From: Endomychus coccineus
Taxonomy: Eukaryota > Arthropoda > Insecta > Coleoptera > Endomychidae
Reading direction: 5' to 3'
Length of the DNA: 64,000 bases
NCBI GenBank assembly: GCA_958510875.1
Contig: OY294070.1
Coordinates: forward strand, 119,764,703 to 119,828,702
In this document: in pieces, positions 46,696 through 57,566 of the stretch
Layout of the letters: each line of letters opens with the position of its first letter
How positions within the stretch are numbered: the first letter of the stretch is position 1
Notes under the pieces: generated by a model
What the model saw: the letters and a program-made list of their open reading frames with translations, nothing else
What the model was told of the DNA's origin: nothing
Database searches by the model: none
Position numbers and translations under genes: made by a program

Positions 46696-48487
46696 TTGGA
46701 AACTGGAATTTATCAGTCTGCTGTAGTTAAAGCTGCTGTGCCGTCTGGAGTTTCCATTCATATATCTATGGAGCGGTGGATTATTCTGGTGATGCCTTGA
46801 ATGCATCATTTTTCAGGGGATATGGCGCATTTGAACTGAACTGAGTTTTACAATTAGCATACAGCACTGTGTAAAGTGGAACAAGCTAGAGCGTTCCCTG
46901 CTATTCCCATCCTATCGTCTTCTCTTAATTGAAATTATGCCACGAATGCGATAACTAACAATTTATTAGACCATTCAATTAACTATACAACCACAATGGT
47001 ATATAGAGACTACATTACATCAGGGATGTTTATTTTTTCATTCCGTCGCTGGTCATAGGATAGCAATTCAATAAATGTTAGATTTTCAATCGTTTCATCA
47101 ATATTGTGCATTATAACATTTAATTCAATTTGAAACAAGATTAAATCGTGCATCACCGTGAATAGCAATTACAATGAAGTTTACTACACGGAATCAATAT
47201 CTATAATACTAGGACACAGTCACTTATGGTGTTTTCTAATTTGAGGAAGCAAATCGATTAATCTGTCCATTGTTAATTAATTACTTGATCCAATCGAATT
47301 CAGACTAGCCTGGATATCATTTGCGATCATCAATGACCACTAATAGGGCTGTTGATAATAACCTCTTATTCCATGAGTGGTCTGAACATTAATGATAATA
47401 CTAATTATGCATTAAATTAAATTTCAATTCCATTATCATTCAATTGACACTTTACTTTTCGACGTGACAACGTCTTAAACTTCGATGGAGCCGGCTGCAC
47501 GCACGAAAAAACATGACTCATGCGGCGTTACCTCGCTCTGAGGCGTTCCATTAATCGGCCTCCGCGTTCGGCAACGTTCGACATCTGTCTTTCTCCTACT
47601 TGAGTGAGCGATGCGTCCGCGTGGACAGCTGCTATACAATAATACATTTACATGTTTTCGTCAAGTATGAAGTGCATTGAAAAGTGAATGTGGTGTCAAT
47701 TGTTTATAGCAACGATAATTGCGGCGATAAAGGTAATGATTCTTTCGATAATAAATGTATGTTCAGTGATATATTGTCGAATATTCGTGCCTTCATCATT
47801 AAATAAATAGCATCGGTCCGCTAGTGCAGCGATTGTAGGTTATGCTATAATTGACAAATCTATAACAATAAGTTAACAGAACTATTTCACGATGAGTAAA
47901 AAATCAATTGCTTTACTATTCGATCGAAATAATTATCGAGCGTTGCTATGATTTCAAAAAATTAAAACATGAATGTTAAATCTTCCACATATCATAACAA
48001 CGTGTCTGAAATGACAGGTTGGACCAGCCAGCCGTCAAAGGGAACAATTTTCTCCTATATCAAACACATTGAGGCGGGATTTTTAAAAGCTAGAGTTACA
48101 AAAATTTTAATGATGTTTCCAAATTTTAAATTTTAAATGTAAGATTTATGAACAATAATTTAATCACAGTTTATTCTTATAATAAATAATTCAAAATTAT
48201 TACTTTTTTACAACAAATCACAATTAATTTTGCAAAAATAATTAAGTAACTAATTGAACAACAACTTTTATCCAGTTTACTTGCTGAAAGAAATAATGTC
48301 AATACAAAATTTATTATTATAAAATAGTAAAATCAAAAATTAAATTTTAACAGTCGAGTGACGTTGTCACGTTCAACTATCGTCAGTAAACCGACTTTAC
48401 AGACAACCGATTTTTTTTTTCTGAATTATGACGATAACTTGCATCATTCAACATAGGATTATCAAGATGAATAAACGTTAAACACAT
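46696..48487. other. No gene recognised; GC-richer island at 47465-47640
   Basis: Mostly AT-rich. 47465-47640 has several CpG words (GCGGCGTTACCTCGC, CCTCCGCGTTCGG, GATGCGTCCGCGTGG) and could be an upstream exon or promoter region, but no ORF supports this. No transposon motifs seen, so this may be host intergenic or intron DNA. Confidence 0.35.
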
Positions 48488-48561
48488 AACCATAGACGGG
48501 ATTCGAACCTACATTCCTGGATATCTAGTTCAGCGTGTTTACCAATTGTACCAATTTGGTC
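48488..48561 (-). tRNA. tRNA-like sequence (degenerate tRNA or SINE head)
   Basis: 74 nt. Acceptor arms GACCAAA/TATGGTT pair at 6 of 7 positions; an A-box-like TGGTACAATTGGT and a perfect B-box GGTTCGAATCC are spaced as in a tRNA. The anticodon arm CTGAA/TCCAG pairs at 4 of 5, with loop CTAGATA (apparent anticodon AGA). The T stem pairs poorly. It has no long variable arm as tRNA-Ser would, so it is more likely a decayed tRNA or tRNA-derived SINE. Confidence 0.5.
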
Positions 48562-49214
48562 TTGTCAGAGTCTTATGTTTTTAAATATAAACCTCTCAAA
48601 GGATACTAGATCATTGATGAACACAATGCGATTCGATGCTATAGATCAACTTCACGATTCATCTTAAGTTCAGTCGTTTTGAATTGAGGACTTCAGGTAT
48701 GCGTATTACTATGGTTGGCTATTATTCTCACAGTACTCATTCAATGACCACATTCATATTGATTTCAAATTTTCAAGAACATAATTTTACCTTCAGCTTC
48801 AGTGAATAGCTCCTAGCTTTGAGAATGCGACAGTGCAGTGTGGTGAAATAATTTGTCAGTATTAATAATGTATTAAAGGTACAATTTTTTCTGTAAATTT
48901 GACTTTTATTCTCCAACTTTAGGGAGATAAAAATGATTTAACACTACATAAGCCCCGAAACCATAGATAAATTATTTGTCAATATGAATTTGGCATTGTA
49001 TTGCAATTAAATTTGAAGTTATTTCACAATAATAATTACGGTATGGCATGTTATATGAGATGAAATTTCTTCTGCAACAATAGCCTTTCAGATGCTCTGG
49101 TTTAAGTTCATCGAGTTTGACATTGTATATTTCTTCTGTATTCGAAGAAAGAAAGTTATTCGAAATTTTTCAGATAAAATTTCAATATAATAAGATTCTA
49201 GACCCAGTATGAAT
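48562..49214. other. No gene recognised
   Basis: AT-rich. May include the body of a SINE if the tRNA-like block is its head, but no tail or repeats are visible. Confidence 0.4.
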
Positions 49215-49268
49215 TATATAAAAAATTCTCGGGAATTAGGTCACATTAACACTCTGTTATAAATGTTC

Positions 49269-49310
49269 GTCTTTACGTACGTTTCGGTCTCACGACCATC
49301 ATCAGAAGAC
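49269..49310 (-). ncRNA. Hammerhead ribozyme (type I, PLE type)
   Basis: All elements are present on the minus strand in 42 nt: stem I GTCTT/AAGAC (5 bp), conserved CTGATGA, stem II GGTC-GTGA-GACC with a bulged T before it, conserved GAAA, a self-complementary stem III ACGTACGT, and cleavage triplet GTA just before AAGAC. A tiny palindromic stem III that works as a dimer is known for hammerheads in Penelope-like elements. It would self-cleave element RNA. No core base is mutated. Confidence 0.85.
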
Positions 49311-49692
49311 TTATTTTGTCAAAAAGGGGTTAACTAAAACTAATTAGCACAAGCGTCCATATCGCACAATTTTCAATCAAAAAGCTCACGCCGTCGAAAC
49401 GAACAGAACCACGAATAATCGAAAATTGTATCGTTAATATTAAAGTATAGATTTTTTTTGTAGCAAGAAACCACTGTTAAGTAATATTCTCATAATGTAC
49501 AAACGCATATTGCTATGGTCTCAAAGCAACTGGAGTTCGAAGCTATTTGTTTGTAATAACTCGATCCGGATGTAGATTTATGATGTACTTGAAAAGGTTT
49601 TATACCTGCATTGGAATTTACTTTACTTTAAGCGTTCTTACTAAAATATACTTTTAACATTATAAAGACGTATGTAGGAATTTGCAAGAGTT

Positions 49693-50590
49693 TTAATTAA
49701 TCAAGTTAGTATAAATCTGACTCAATCCCTGAATATCATTCCTATGATTTACAGAATTTGAATCCCTTTTTATGTGAATCATCTCCAGGATAGATCTTTC
49801 ATAATAATTGGTTTCTTTAGTTAAAATATTAACATTTTTGTAATCAAATTGATAGTTATAATCGAAACAGTGCTTAGAAAGGGCGGTGGAATTTTCTAAG
49901 TTATTATTTCTTGTGCTATACTTATGGCCGTACATTCTTTTTTGTAAATATTGTTTAGAGATTCCAGTATAAGTTCCATCACAATTAAACAATTCAATTT
50001 ATATACTGTGTGGGTTTGTTTATCTTTAGGTATTACAGGTTTTAGATTTGAGAAATATTTCCCAACTCAGTTAGTAGGTTTATGCGCAACATTTATATCG
50101 TACTTTTTCAAACATTTCTTAATTTTTTCTGAGGTCTCCGGAATGTATGGTAAAGTTATATAATTGTCTGTATTACCTGTTATGTTATTTTTATAAGAAG
50201 AACCATTATAGATTTTGTTTATTCTCTCTTTAATGATAGGATTGAAGAAAGTTTTTGGGTAGCCATTCATTTCCAATGCATTACGAACAATTTTTAAATT
50301 TTTGGGACGGTTCTCTGCGTGGGATAATTTTACTGCGCGGTCTGTGAGGCTGTTTATGACACTTTTTTTACAACAAGCTGGTGCAACGGAATTGAAATGA
50401 AGATAACGTTGAGACCAGACTTCTTTAGTAAACCAAGAAGTTTTTATTTTTCCATCTGCATCATGCCTAATGGTCATATCTAGAATATCTTCTTCAGCAG
50501 AAGAATCAAAATTATGAACTTAATGAATCTGTTGGATAGAGCAAAACTCCAATTTATTAATAATAGTACGAATTTTAATTATCTTTTAAA
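49693..50590 (-). pseudogene. PLE protein remnant: RT thumb and GIY-YIG endonuclease
   Basis: Starts within the RT: KIKTSWFTKEVWSQRYLHFN, then INSLTDRAVKLSHAENRPKN and a linker (YITLPYIPETSEKIKKCLKK). A TGA near 50065 and a frame change near 49990 separate this from the nuclease module: THTVYKLNC (GIY-equivalent), NCDGTYTGIS (YIG-equivalent), KRMYGHKYSTRN, ALSKHC and YYERSILEMIHI with the conserved Glu. The RT catalytic boxes are not included. PLEs prime on DNA ends with this nuclease. Two lesions; otherwise well preserved. Confidence 0.8.
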
Positions 50591-50992
50591 TTAAATCATC
50601 TATTTCATGGAACAATTGCTTTACTAATTTTTAACGCAATAATTAAGTGATGGCATGAATATTAAAGGATTTGCTTTAAATGCTAAACTATGACTGAATA
50701 ATTGGAGGAATTCTTCCATTATTCACTTAACTGAGAGAAACGTTACTTTAAATTGGAGGAGTTCAAAACAGAATTTGTTTTTAAGCCAATTATGAGTCAG
50801 CCTGAGGCTTCATCCCTACTTCTACATTCTCTTTTAGAACTACTGTTAGATGAAGAGGTATACAAGTTCATCCTCAATGGTAAAATCAGTATCAATAAAT
50901 AAACATACGGAAAGCATTAGTGAAGTAAAGTGCGTTTGTGGAGTTTTATTTAACGTTGCAGCCAACACAAAAGGGACGCCGTCGGTTGTGGT

Positions 50993-51347
50993 TGTTGTGA
51001 CCCTAAAATGTTATATACATAAAATATAAATATAGTCTCAATTTACAAGTATATTATGGGAAGATCGCAGCGGGCTGGCGATCCTCGCGGTGATCATCCT
51101 CATCGCCAGGACGCATGACGTAGCTTAAAGGACGAGACAACACAGGCAGTTTTGCCCGGAACCCGGAACGCGTCGGAGCCCTCACTACAACGGTCTTCAG
51201 CGTTCTGGAAACGCCCACTATATCGCTTTACTGTTTGATAGTTTGGCGCGTGCACGCAGTTTAGCGCGCTTCTCAAGTGTTTATAACTAGCGTTTCTGTT
51301 AACATATATTGTACTAAATATTGTTCTGAAGTAACTGATCTGTAACA
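50993..51347. repeat. Candidate solo LTR
   Basis: 355 bp bounded by TGTTGTGACC and CTGTAACA (TG...CA with TGTT/AACA ends). It is GC-richer than its surroundings (51060-51270). An AATAAA-like word lies nearby on the minus strand (50950). No matching target duplication was found, and no second LTR or gag/pol is in the window. Could equally be another repeat or a host promoter. Confidence 0.25.
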
Positions 51348-52423
51348 CTTTTCTAATTTATAATTGAAAAAACATTTTCGCTGTGGATTTATTAAACTTA
51401 CAAAGGTAAAAATGTATATCATAAATTAAAATGAATTGTTGAACATAACGAATTAATATTTGATGTTAATTAGAAAATAAAAATTTTAACCATATTGCAA
51501 TTCATTTGATTGACAGGGAGAGGTTTATTAATTTTAAAATTTTCATGAAATTATCTTTCAATTTATTAATAATTGCTTGGCATAATTCCATATATGTAAA
51601 TATTTCTTTTATATCAGGATAATTTATATCTTCCAAGAGACAATGTTGACATAATTAAATATACGGAATGGAAAATATTGATGTTCTAAATATATTCGAT
51701 ATTTCCATAAAATATACTGAGTTACTTATAAATAACACAAAAGTGGATTAATCTACAATAAATTTCTGGATTTATCCAGTTATTAGATATTTTGGTACTA
51801 GTTGAATTCTAGGTAAATTATATATCATCATAATTAATACCCTGGCTAAAATCTCATTGATGATTGAATTACAAATGATACATTCATCAACAGATAGAAA
51901 TATCACGGATATTTATAAATGGAATTTAGAGCAGAGATAATTAGGAAGGAGATAACGAGGATTATCAGGTACAAGGAAGAAGTAAATCACGCTGGTTATA
52001 CAAAACATCCGAGTTGGAAATGTATGGTACAATGAGAAACATTGAATGTACAAATGCTGATGACATTCCTGTCAAAATTTCCAAAACGTTCACTGGTTTT
52101 TGTTTATGTATAGAAACAATATTCTCGGTTTTGTGCAAAATGCATATACCAAGAGAATGCTCACAGATTGGGCTATCTTCCAAGTCTTGAATAATATCAC
52201 AACCACTAAACAATAAGAAAAGGGTTATATTCCTAAAAAAAATAGTTCAAAGTAGAAACAATCATAATGTAGTGGGTAAATAAAACGAAGTACTAGGAGT
52301 ACAATTGAATGCAGGACTCACCTGAGTCATATAAATAAGTTTCCTCTTAGTTATCACCATTTTGTTACCATTAAGAGTTGCTTAGAGGGAGGGTAAGATA
52401 GTCTTATTCTTCGTGAAATTTCC
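51348..52423. other. No gene recognised
   Basis: An 82-codon minus-strand ORF (52213-51965; CEHSLGICILHKTENIVSIH) has reasonable composition but no family match; left as uncertain. Rest AT-rich. Confidence 0.35.
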
Positions 52424-52470
52424 AATTGTGTTAGTGTAACCTATTTCCCGAGAATTTATATATAAAACAT
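52424..52470 (+). repeat. PLE terminal-repeat fragment
   Basis: TGTTAGTGTAACCTATTTCC followed by CGAGAATTTATATATAA matches the sequence next to the hammerhead at 49215-49255 (minus) and 60935-60985. The hammerhead itself is absent. Confidence 0.55.
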
Positions 52471-52899
52471 GTTGTAAATATGTTCATCAATCAATTATTA
52501 CCAACAACATTCTCATGCTGACTATAGAATGAGAATGGTATTTTAAATTATTACAACGCGTCGGTGATGTTGTAGTTAGCAATTTTAAGAAGAATAAAGT
52601 TATTTTCCCCCTCAACATCACTTATGTTGGAGATATCGTTAAATATGGAACCATCCTCTTAAAGAGCAAACATTATGGCTGAGAAACATACTGAATCTGA
52701 AGCAAGTCAGCCATGTATGCCATAATTTCTGAAATTTACGATACTGTTTCCTCTGTATAGGTATATACTTAAATGTGTATGTTTTGTTAAAAATACTTCA
52801 CAGATTTCTTCAAAGATTCAATCATAAACCATGAATATGAAAGATGCAAAAAAAGGAATTCTCTATTGCCAAGATCAAACGGCATTCACATATTGTTGT

Positions 52900-53040
52900 T
52901 TTTACATATACAACACAACTAAAAATGAAGCCATCAGAATATTCAATAATATACCTCAGAACATCCGAGATCTAAGTCAAATGTCATTGAAACATAAACT
53001 GAAATCGTTTCTGGTTAGAAAAGTTCCTAACCAAGTCTGA
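52900..53040 (+). pseudogene. Non-LTR ORF2 C-terminal fragment
   Basis: EAIRIFNNIPQNIRDLSQMS then LKHKLKSFLVRK: the usual jockey/CR1 tail (xxFNxLPxxIxxLxxxxxFKxxLKxFL). No RT remains. An AT-rich 3' stretch follows. Confidence 0.55.
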
Positions 53041-53189
53041 TTTTTAAATTATATATTTATGTTTACTGTATATAAACTTCAAATTCAAACTATAATTGAA
53101 TTTTAAGCCTTGTTTTTATTTGAAGTTATGTATTTTTTTCAATTTTTTTAATTGTTACATCACACTGACTCTACGAGGGCAATATGAAA

Positions 53190-53690
53190 ATTCCCTGAAA
53201 ACTTAAACAAGAAATGATTTATTTGATCGAATCTTATTTTATTTCTCAAGGTATCTCCCTGTAGCTAGATAAACTTCGTCCAACGTTTTTCAAAACTTTG
53301 TATCTCTTCCGAATAATACGGTTTGGCCAATATTTCAAAATAGGCCTTTGTTTCAGCAATGACCTCATCGTTGGAGCTCAATTAAATAATAATAATAGAT
53401 AAAAATTGCAAGGGAGCAAATCTGGAGAATATGGTGGATGACGAACCAATTCGTAGCGCAATTCATGCAATTTTGCAATTGCGACTACGGACCTGTGCGT
53501 CGGTGCATTGTCCTGGTAGAAGAGCCTTTTTTTCTTTAACGTGTGCATCCCAAAAAACTGTCGCCATGACTATGTTGGCTGATAAACCCACTTTAGTCTT
53601 ATTCGGCTTCAATTCGCCAGGACAAGTTCGTTATTTCGACTGTTCTTTGGTCTCTAGTGCGTTTTTAAATTTGAAGCAATATTAATTATT
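53190..53690 (-). pseudogene. mariner (DD34D type) transposase remnant
   Basis: Minus strand: KVGLSANIVMATVFWDAHVK (block with the first catalytic Asp), a deletion, YQDNAPTHRSVV (second Asp), LHELRYELVRHPPYSPDL (third Asp at the expected short spacing), then sequence that in another frame reads EVIAETKAYFEILAKPYYSE. This is the SETMAR-like mariner subfamily, distinct from the DD36D elements above. The N-terminal DNA-binding part and the TIRs were not found. It directly abuts a PLE fragment at 53691. Confidence 0.8.
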
Positions 53691-53985
53691 TATGAAATAT
53701 TTTAATTGTCTTAATAAAAAATACATTTGTCAAACTTCGTTTTCATTGAACAAAACGTGACATGTTTCACCACACGGTGGCTTTATCGAACAATGGTTTT
53801 ACAAACTATGGTTTATTCCTTGAATATTGAAATTAGGATCTCCTGTATTTTTAAACATATTAATTCCAATTTTCTCTTAGTTTTTTAATAATTCACTTTT
53901 AACTGACTTGGAGAATCTCAAAATCATCTTTGTTCAAATTAAAACGTTCTTTAATTCTAGTTTTGGAAGATCTGTAGTTTATAGT
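53691..53985 (-). pseudogene. Penelope-like element 3' fragment (same family as 1300-2375)
   Basis: Reads YRSSKTRIKERFNLNKDDFE, the helix after the YIG motif of the GIY-YIG domain, then the 3' UTR with CCGTGTGGTGAAACATGTCA and CAATGAAAACGAAG, matching 2290-2330. Cut off upstream where the hammerhead-like repeat begins. Confidence 0.6.
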
Positions 53986-53999
53986 ATGAAACACTGTTG

Positions 54000-54275
54000 T
54001 AAAACAAATATGAAATCAATTCAAATGAACTTTCAATGTCATTAATAAACTATGAAAGAAATCACACTGTGGATACACTATAACACTATAAATAAGAAAT
54101 AATCAGCCTTTCATTCACTAAAATATTGTTATGACAGGCATGAGGAAGCTACCAAGTAGCCAACATCAGAGTTTTCTCTGTCGAAAGGTCCTCACTACTT
54201 TAAAAGTATGTTTAGTGGATAAGGGTGATTATTTCTTATTTATAGTATTACAATGTTGTCATGATAGAGAGTTCT
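54000..54275. repeat. PLE-associated repeat with degenerate hammerhead-like units, inverted
   Basis: Minus-oriented part (to about 54172): CTCTGATGTTGGCTACTTGG then TAGCTTCC (core changed to CTGATGT, GAAA lost). Plus-oriented part (54170-54250): CTGTCGAAAGGTCCTCACTA, then TTTAGTGGATAAGGGTGATT. The layout mirrors 10421-10640. The CACACTGTGGATACACTATA end word is near 54066. Confidence 0.6.
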
Positions 54276-54480
54276 TGTAATATTTGTTTGAAGAAGCTAT
54301 AGTTACATTCATTTATTAAATTAGTAAAGATCAACCTTTCAATAGTTATTGCTTCTTCAAAGAAATACTGCAAGTGCTTTTTGCCATGACATTGGAACTT
54401 TGTGTTTTATACTATAAATTACAGCGACTTATTATAATTTAGGTACTTTGTAATATTTCTTTGAAGAAGCTATTTAATTA
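54276..54480. repeat. Repeated GTTTGAAGAAGCTA terminal motif
   Basis: TTTGTTTGAAGAAGCTATAG (54284), GCTTCTTCAAAGAAATACTG (54349, inverted) and TTTCTTTGAAGAAGCTATTT (54457) are three copies of a word that also forms the hairpin at 7032-7093. Probably terminal pieces of another PLE-type family. Confidence 0.5.
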
Positions 54481-54495
54481 TTTAATTACACTAGC

Positions 54496-56895
54496 TTAAC
54501 GGGAGAAATCCCTCCTAGAGCTTAGGGGTACATACGATATAATTACAGAATAGGAATTGAAATTAACTAATATGTGAGCTATACAAATATCATCAGGGTT
54601 ACAACAAAATATATCAACAGTCAAACCGATCATCTCGTAGAATCTACACATTTGGAAAATTGGGGAAAATAATAACGTATTTGTTTTGCAAAGTTGTAGA
54701 TAAAATGTTTGTGTGGAACGGGTGTGAGCAGCTGTAACATGTAAATTCAGCCTTGATAAAATCACAGGACAGTCAACCAGGTTAGGAATGATCTTATAAA
54801 GGAATGAAATACTATGAATTTTTCTACGGTTATATAACTCTTGACAAGAGATTCCATCTTATAGAGCCTGGTGGGAAAATCCAATAGATGGATAATGACC
54901 ATCAGCTTTGAAGGCTAAATATTTTAGGAAACGCCGATTCACTCGCTCTATTTTGTTTTAATAAATTTTATAATGGGAGTTCCACACAATTGGAGCATAT
55001 CCAAGCTTAGAACGAACAAATGAATTATATAATATTGTTATTAAATCACTATTGTTGAATAGGCGGCAATTCCAGATGATAAAGCCCAGTTTTATGGGCT
55101 AGAAACAATTGATTCAATGTGAGATGAAAATGACAATTTCACGTCAAACAAAACTCCCAAGTCTCTGAAACTATAGGAACCAGCAAGAGCTGTGTCAACA
55201 AGTTTGTAATTGTAGATAATGGGCGTAATTTTCTTGGTGAAAGTCATTACAGTGCACTTACTAATACTAAGCTCCAGATGATTTATTACACACTAAGTAC
55301 TGAGTGCATCCAAGTCTTGCTGCAGTAAGATACAACATAAATAATGCTTTACTGCCGAATAAAGTTTCAAATCGTCTGCGCAAAGAAGAAAATAACAGAC
55401 AAATAAAGAAGAAATGTCATTGATAAACAAATTGAATAGGAGTGGTCCAAGTACTGACCCTTGAGGTACACCTGAGGTGGCATGAAATGAATACGATTTG
55501 AAACCTATATACTCTACATATTATTATCTATCACTTAGGTATTAATTCCAAAATTCAATCAACTGATTTGTAAATCCAAAGCTAGACATTTTATTCAATA
55601 AAATACTGTGATCCATTTTATCAAATGCCTTAGCAAAATCGAGGTAGATACAATCAACCTGGCCACCCTCATCAATATCATCGGTCAAGTATTGACTGTA
55701 GCAACCTAAGTTAGTAACAGTTTATCTGCCAGGCATGAACTCAAGCTGCTCAGGGGATATCTGCAGTTTCACATGATTGAAAGTAGCATCATATAAGATT
55801 TATTGAAATATTTTGCAGAAGTTATTGATGATGGCAATTGGGCGATAATTAGTGACCTCATGTCTATTACCTTTCTTAAAAACCGGTACTAACTTTGAAA
55901 CTTTCCATAGATCCGGAAAAGTATGCGATTTTAAGGATATATATGCCAGTGGAGCTGCGAATATATTGATGCAATCTTCCACAAAAAAAGTAGAGATCTG
56001 ATCTGAACCCTTCGTTTGACTTGCTTCAAGTCTTTTAGTAACTTGAATCTTTACAGAGGGACTAACAATTGAAAGAGATAGAATATTGTTATTGAAGTTA
56101 TTAAAGTTATCCGAAGGTTTATTATTAGTTGAATTAAAGTTAATATAGACACTTTGGAAGTACTCTGCAAAGACATTAACGATATTATGAGGACTCGAGT
56201 AGCTAATATTATCAAATTGAACGTATTCAGGAATAGAACTGCTTTTATTTTTGGTATGAAAAAATGACCAGAAAGATTTGGAATTACATTTTATGTTATT
56301 TTCTATTTTTGATACATAGAGCCTAAATGAACAGGCAATATCGGATTTGTTTGCCGATCTCAAAGTCTTAAATGCTTCATAGTCATCCAGTTTAGCATCT
56401 TTTTTGTATTTATGCCAATAATTTTCCTTAAGTCTGATATTTCTTATTATGTTAGACGTGAACCAAGGTGGAAACTGTTTGTTTTCCTTGAGGGAAGTGT
56501 ATGGAACGCATATTGTTAGCAAATTGGATGTTCATAGAGCAATTGTACCTACAGACCAGTCAAAATCCAGTAACAGGTCAAAAAGTAATGGATAATTCGC
56601 CTCATTCAAATTAAAAATGTTTACATCATTATGATGGCAGAATGATGTGGAAGGTACTTGGCCAAGGTATTGACCAAGTACAATAAACAATGGGAGATGG
56701 TGCAAATCTTCACGCAATAAGTAAACATCAGACTTTGAAACTGTGCAAAAATTACTACAGCAAATGATATCTAGAATTCTATTGTTACTATTTAGACAAC
56801 AATTGTACTGGTTAAGATCGAAATAACTAAGCAGATTCTTGAAGTATGATAATTTAGAAGACTCCTGAGTCTTAGCGAAACTATACTTATAATAA
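54496..56895 (-). pseudogene. Jockey non-LTR ORF2 remnant
   Basis: Minus strand from 5': end of endonuclease (RILDIICCSNF, then HHLPLFIVLGQ), linker (PPWFTSNIIRNIRLKENYW), RT fingers (VSKLVPVFKKGNRHEVTNYR), motif A (VDCIYLDFAKAFDKMDHSIL), motif B (SGVPQGSVLGPLLFNLFIND), catalytic box (CADDLKLYSA,  Y replaced by C), SISKCTVMTF, then the tail (RSTQTFYLQLCKTN ... IFQMCRFY). Most of ORF2 is present but with several stops and at least three frame changes. The first half of the endonuclease is missing. Closest in layout to jockey. Confidence 0.85.
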
Positions 56896-57566
56896 ATTTA
56901 TTTAGTAAGATAGTGATTATCAAAGTTTTGATAGTTATCTATCTGAGATTAAACAGAGTATTTTGATTAATTAATATACTCCGAGTCTTTGGTGATATGA
57001 GTTTAATGTTTAGATCAGTGAGTACATAGTAGGATCTCATTTAGTGGTACATTAATTTGAGAAACCGCGGAAGTGTGAATCAATACCTATACGATGGATC
57101 TTACGATGTGAACTGAACACATGTATGTCTGCTTGCTTAACAAACAATGTAAAGGGAAGAATGTGTGTTGTTCCATAAAGTGGGTAGATTACGTTTAGAT
57201 CAGGAGGCTCATGTCTCAATAAAGCAATTGTTACATTAAATGGAACGAAATAACACCATTGTGGTTTTTCCAATTTGAGAGCAAAAATCTATCTAAATTC
57301 ACTTTTCTGTATTCAGTTCTGCTTACATGATCAAACAATAGTACTCTCGGAAGTTGGAAAATTGTATTCAAATTAACACGAAATTTGTGGCATTTAATTT
57401 AGAATTAATGCTGACAAATTGTTTCATCACACTGTTTCATTCTCAAAGCTAGAAATTATCAACTGAAGCTAAATCTAATATTATGTCCTTGAATATTAGA
57501 AATCAATTTGAATGTGGTACAAATTGAGAAATTGGAGTAGACAATAATTTGCTTTTGATAAGTAGT
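56896..57566. other. No gene recognised
   Basis: A 73-codon minus-strand ORF (57273-57052) has no recognisable motif. It is not the missing jockey endonuclease as far as I can read. Otherwise AT-rich. Confidence 0.4.

Larger units (their letters stand above)
49215..50600 (-). mobile_element. Penelope-like element, 3' half with hammerhead-bearing terminal repeat
   Basis: Minus-strand order: RT C-terminal part, GIY-YIG nuclease, 3' non-coding DNA, hammerhead ribozyme (49310-49269), then GAGTGTTAATGTGACCTAAT and CCCGAGAATTTT. The last block also occurs at 52424-52470 and 60935-60985, so it is part of a repeated terminal (pLTR-like) sequence. The 5' half is missing. Confidence 0.75.

Noticed and set aside
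50993..51347. Firm LTR retrotransposon call
   Set aside because: No target duplication, no partner LTR and no gag/pol in the window; kept only as a low-confidence candidate.
51965..52213. 82-codon minus-strand ORF as a gene
   Set aside because: Acceptable composition but no start context, splice sites or motif that would support it.
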